DNA from: an uncultured Clostridia bacterium
GTDB taxonomy: Bacteria > Bacillota > Clostridia > Oscillospirales > Acutalibacteraceae
Direction: 5' to 3'
Assembly (NCBI GenBank): GCA_905236975.1
Contig: CAJOQU010000076.1
Coordinates: 1 to 13,402 of the forward strand
DNA: 13,402 nucleotides
This document shows, piece by piece, positions 13,264-13,402 of this stretch (positions are counted from its first letter, which is position 1; the number at the start of each line of letters is the position of its first letter). The notes beneath the pieces were generated by a model. It did not search any database, had not been told where the DNA came from, and saw only the letters and a list, made by a program, of their open reading frames with translations. Position numbers and translations under genes: made by a program.

Positions 13264-13402
13264 TTATCCAATCACTGACCTGCCGTGATTTTCGAAATCT
13301 TCAAGAGTTGACGCTTTCGGATCTTGACGAAATGAACGTCATTTGGGGTGAAAACGCGCAGGGAAAAACCAATTTGTTAGAGGCCATTTGGCTGTTCACA
13401 GG
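13260..13402 (+). CDS. recF: RecF recombination/repair protein, N-terminal fragment cut by the window edge
   Basis: Only the first 47 codons and two further bases are present. They begin MIIQSLTCRDFRNLQEL, the typical RecF opening, and contain the Walker A motif GENAQGKT (30-37) followed by NLLEAIW. RecF is an SMC-like ATPase that helps load RecA at gaps. Its ATG overlaps the S4 gene's stop by four bases. There is no sign of damage; the truncation is due to the window end. Confidence 0.95.
   Translation, partial: MIIQSLTCRDFRNLQELTLSDLDEMNVIWGENAQGKTNLLEAIWLFT

Noticed and set aside
1..13402. parS (TGTTTCACGTGAAACA) or Noc site (ATTTCCCGGGAAAT) for the ParB/Noc protein
   Set aside because: I looked by eye for either palindrome and found only half-sites; an exhaustive search with mismatches was not possible.
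1..13402. A hidden defence, secretion or biosynthetic system
   Set aside because: Every long open frame without a conserved-domain match is either a shadow of a housekeeping or sporulation gene or one of the two unknown membrane proteins reported above.

Overview
The window is the chromosomal replication-origin region of a spore-forming Firmicute of the class Clostridia, probably an Oscillospirales/Ruminococcaceae-type organism. The order dnaA - intergenic DnaA-box region - dnaN - S4-domain gene - recF at the right end is the standard Firmicute origin cluster. Three genuine sporulation genes (spoIID, spoIIP, gpr) show that the lineage makes, or descends from, endospores. The order-level placement is inference from gene style; no rRNA is present to test it.

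Layout. 1-180: an imperfect palindromic element with an outward (leftward) promoter and a 20-codon micro-ORF. 288-4536 (minus strand): a phage-lysin-like amidase, a two-component pair (TTG-started histidine kinase overlapping its OmpR-type regulator) closed by a clear terminator, and spoIID. 4574-6878 (plus): a good sigma-A promoter, an unknown 8-TM protein, trmB and rsmG, overlapping one another and closed by a terminator whose loop holds the rsmG stop codon. 6906-8040 (plus): a second good promoter, a leader holding an inverted heptamer-repeat element, then a Noc-type ParB protein and its terminator. 8063-10258 (minus): gpr, spoIIP and a 69-residue single-TM protein as one operon, with a possible internal sigma-E promoter. 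10337-13402 (plus): dnaA with a near-consensus promoter, oriC, dnaN, the S4 gene and the first 143 bases of recF.

How the genes work together. DnaA, the clamp DnaN and RecF start and maintain replication. The Noc-like protein would link chromosome position to septum placement. SpoIID and SpoIIP are the two peptidoglycan enzymes of the engulfment machine (normally with SpoIIM, not seen here), and GPR degrades small acid-soluble spore proteins at germination. TrmB and RsmG both add N7-methylguanine, to tRNA and 16S rRNA respectively.

No novel defence system, CRISPR array, transposase, tRNA or rRNA is visible. The most interesting points are: DnaA-box-like sites ending in CACCG instead of CACA; a TrmB changed at three positions reported as essential in E. 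coli; a short GPR without the N-terminal propeptide or central insert of the Bacillus enzyme; a Noc-type protein without the usual N-terminal membrane helix or a ParA neighbour; two intergenic palindromic elements; and a clustering of sporulation genes beside the origin where rpmH-rnpA-yidC-jag-mnmE-mnmG usually sit.
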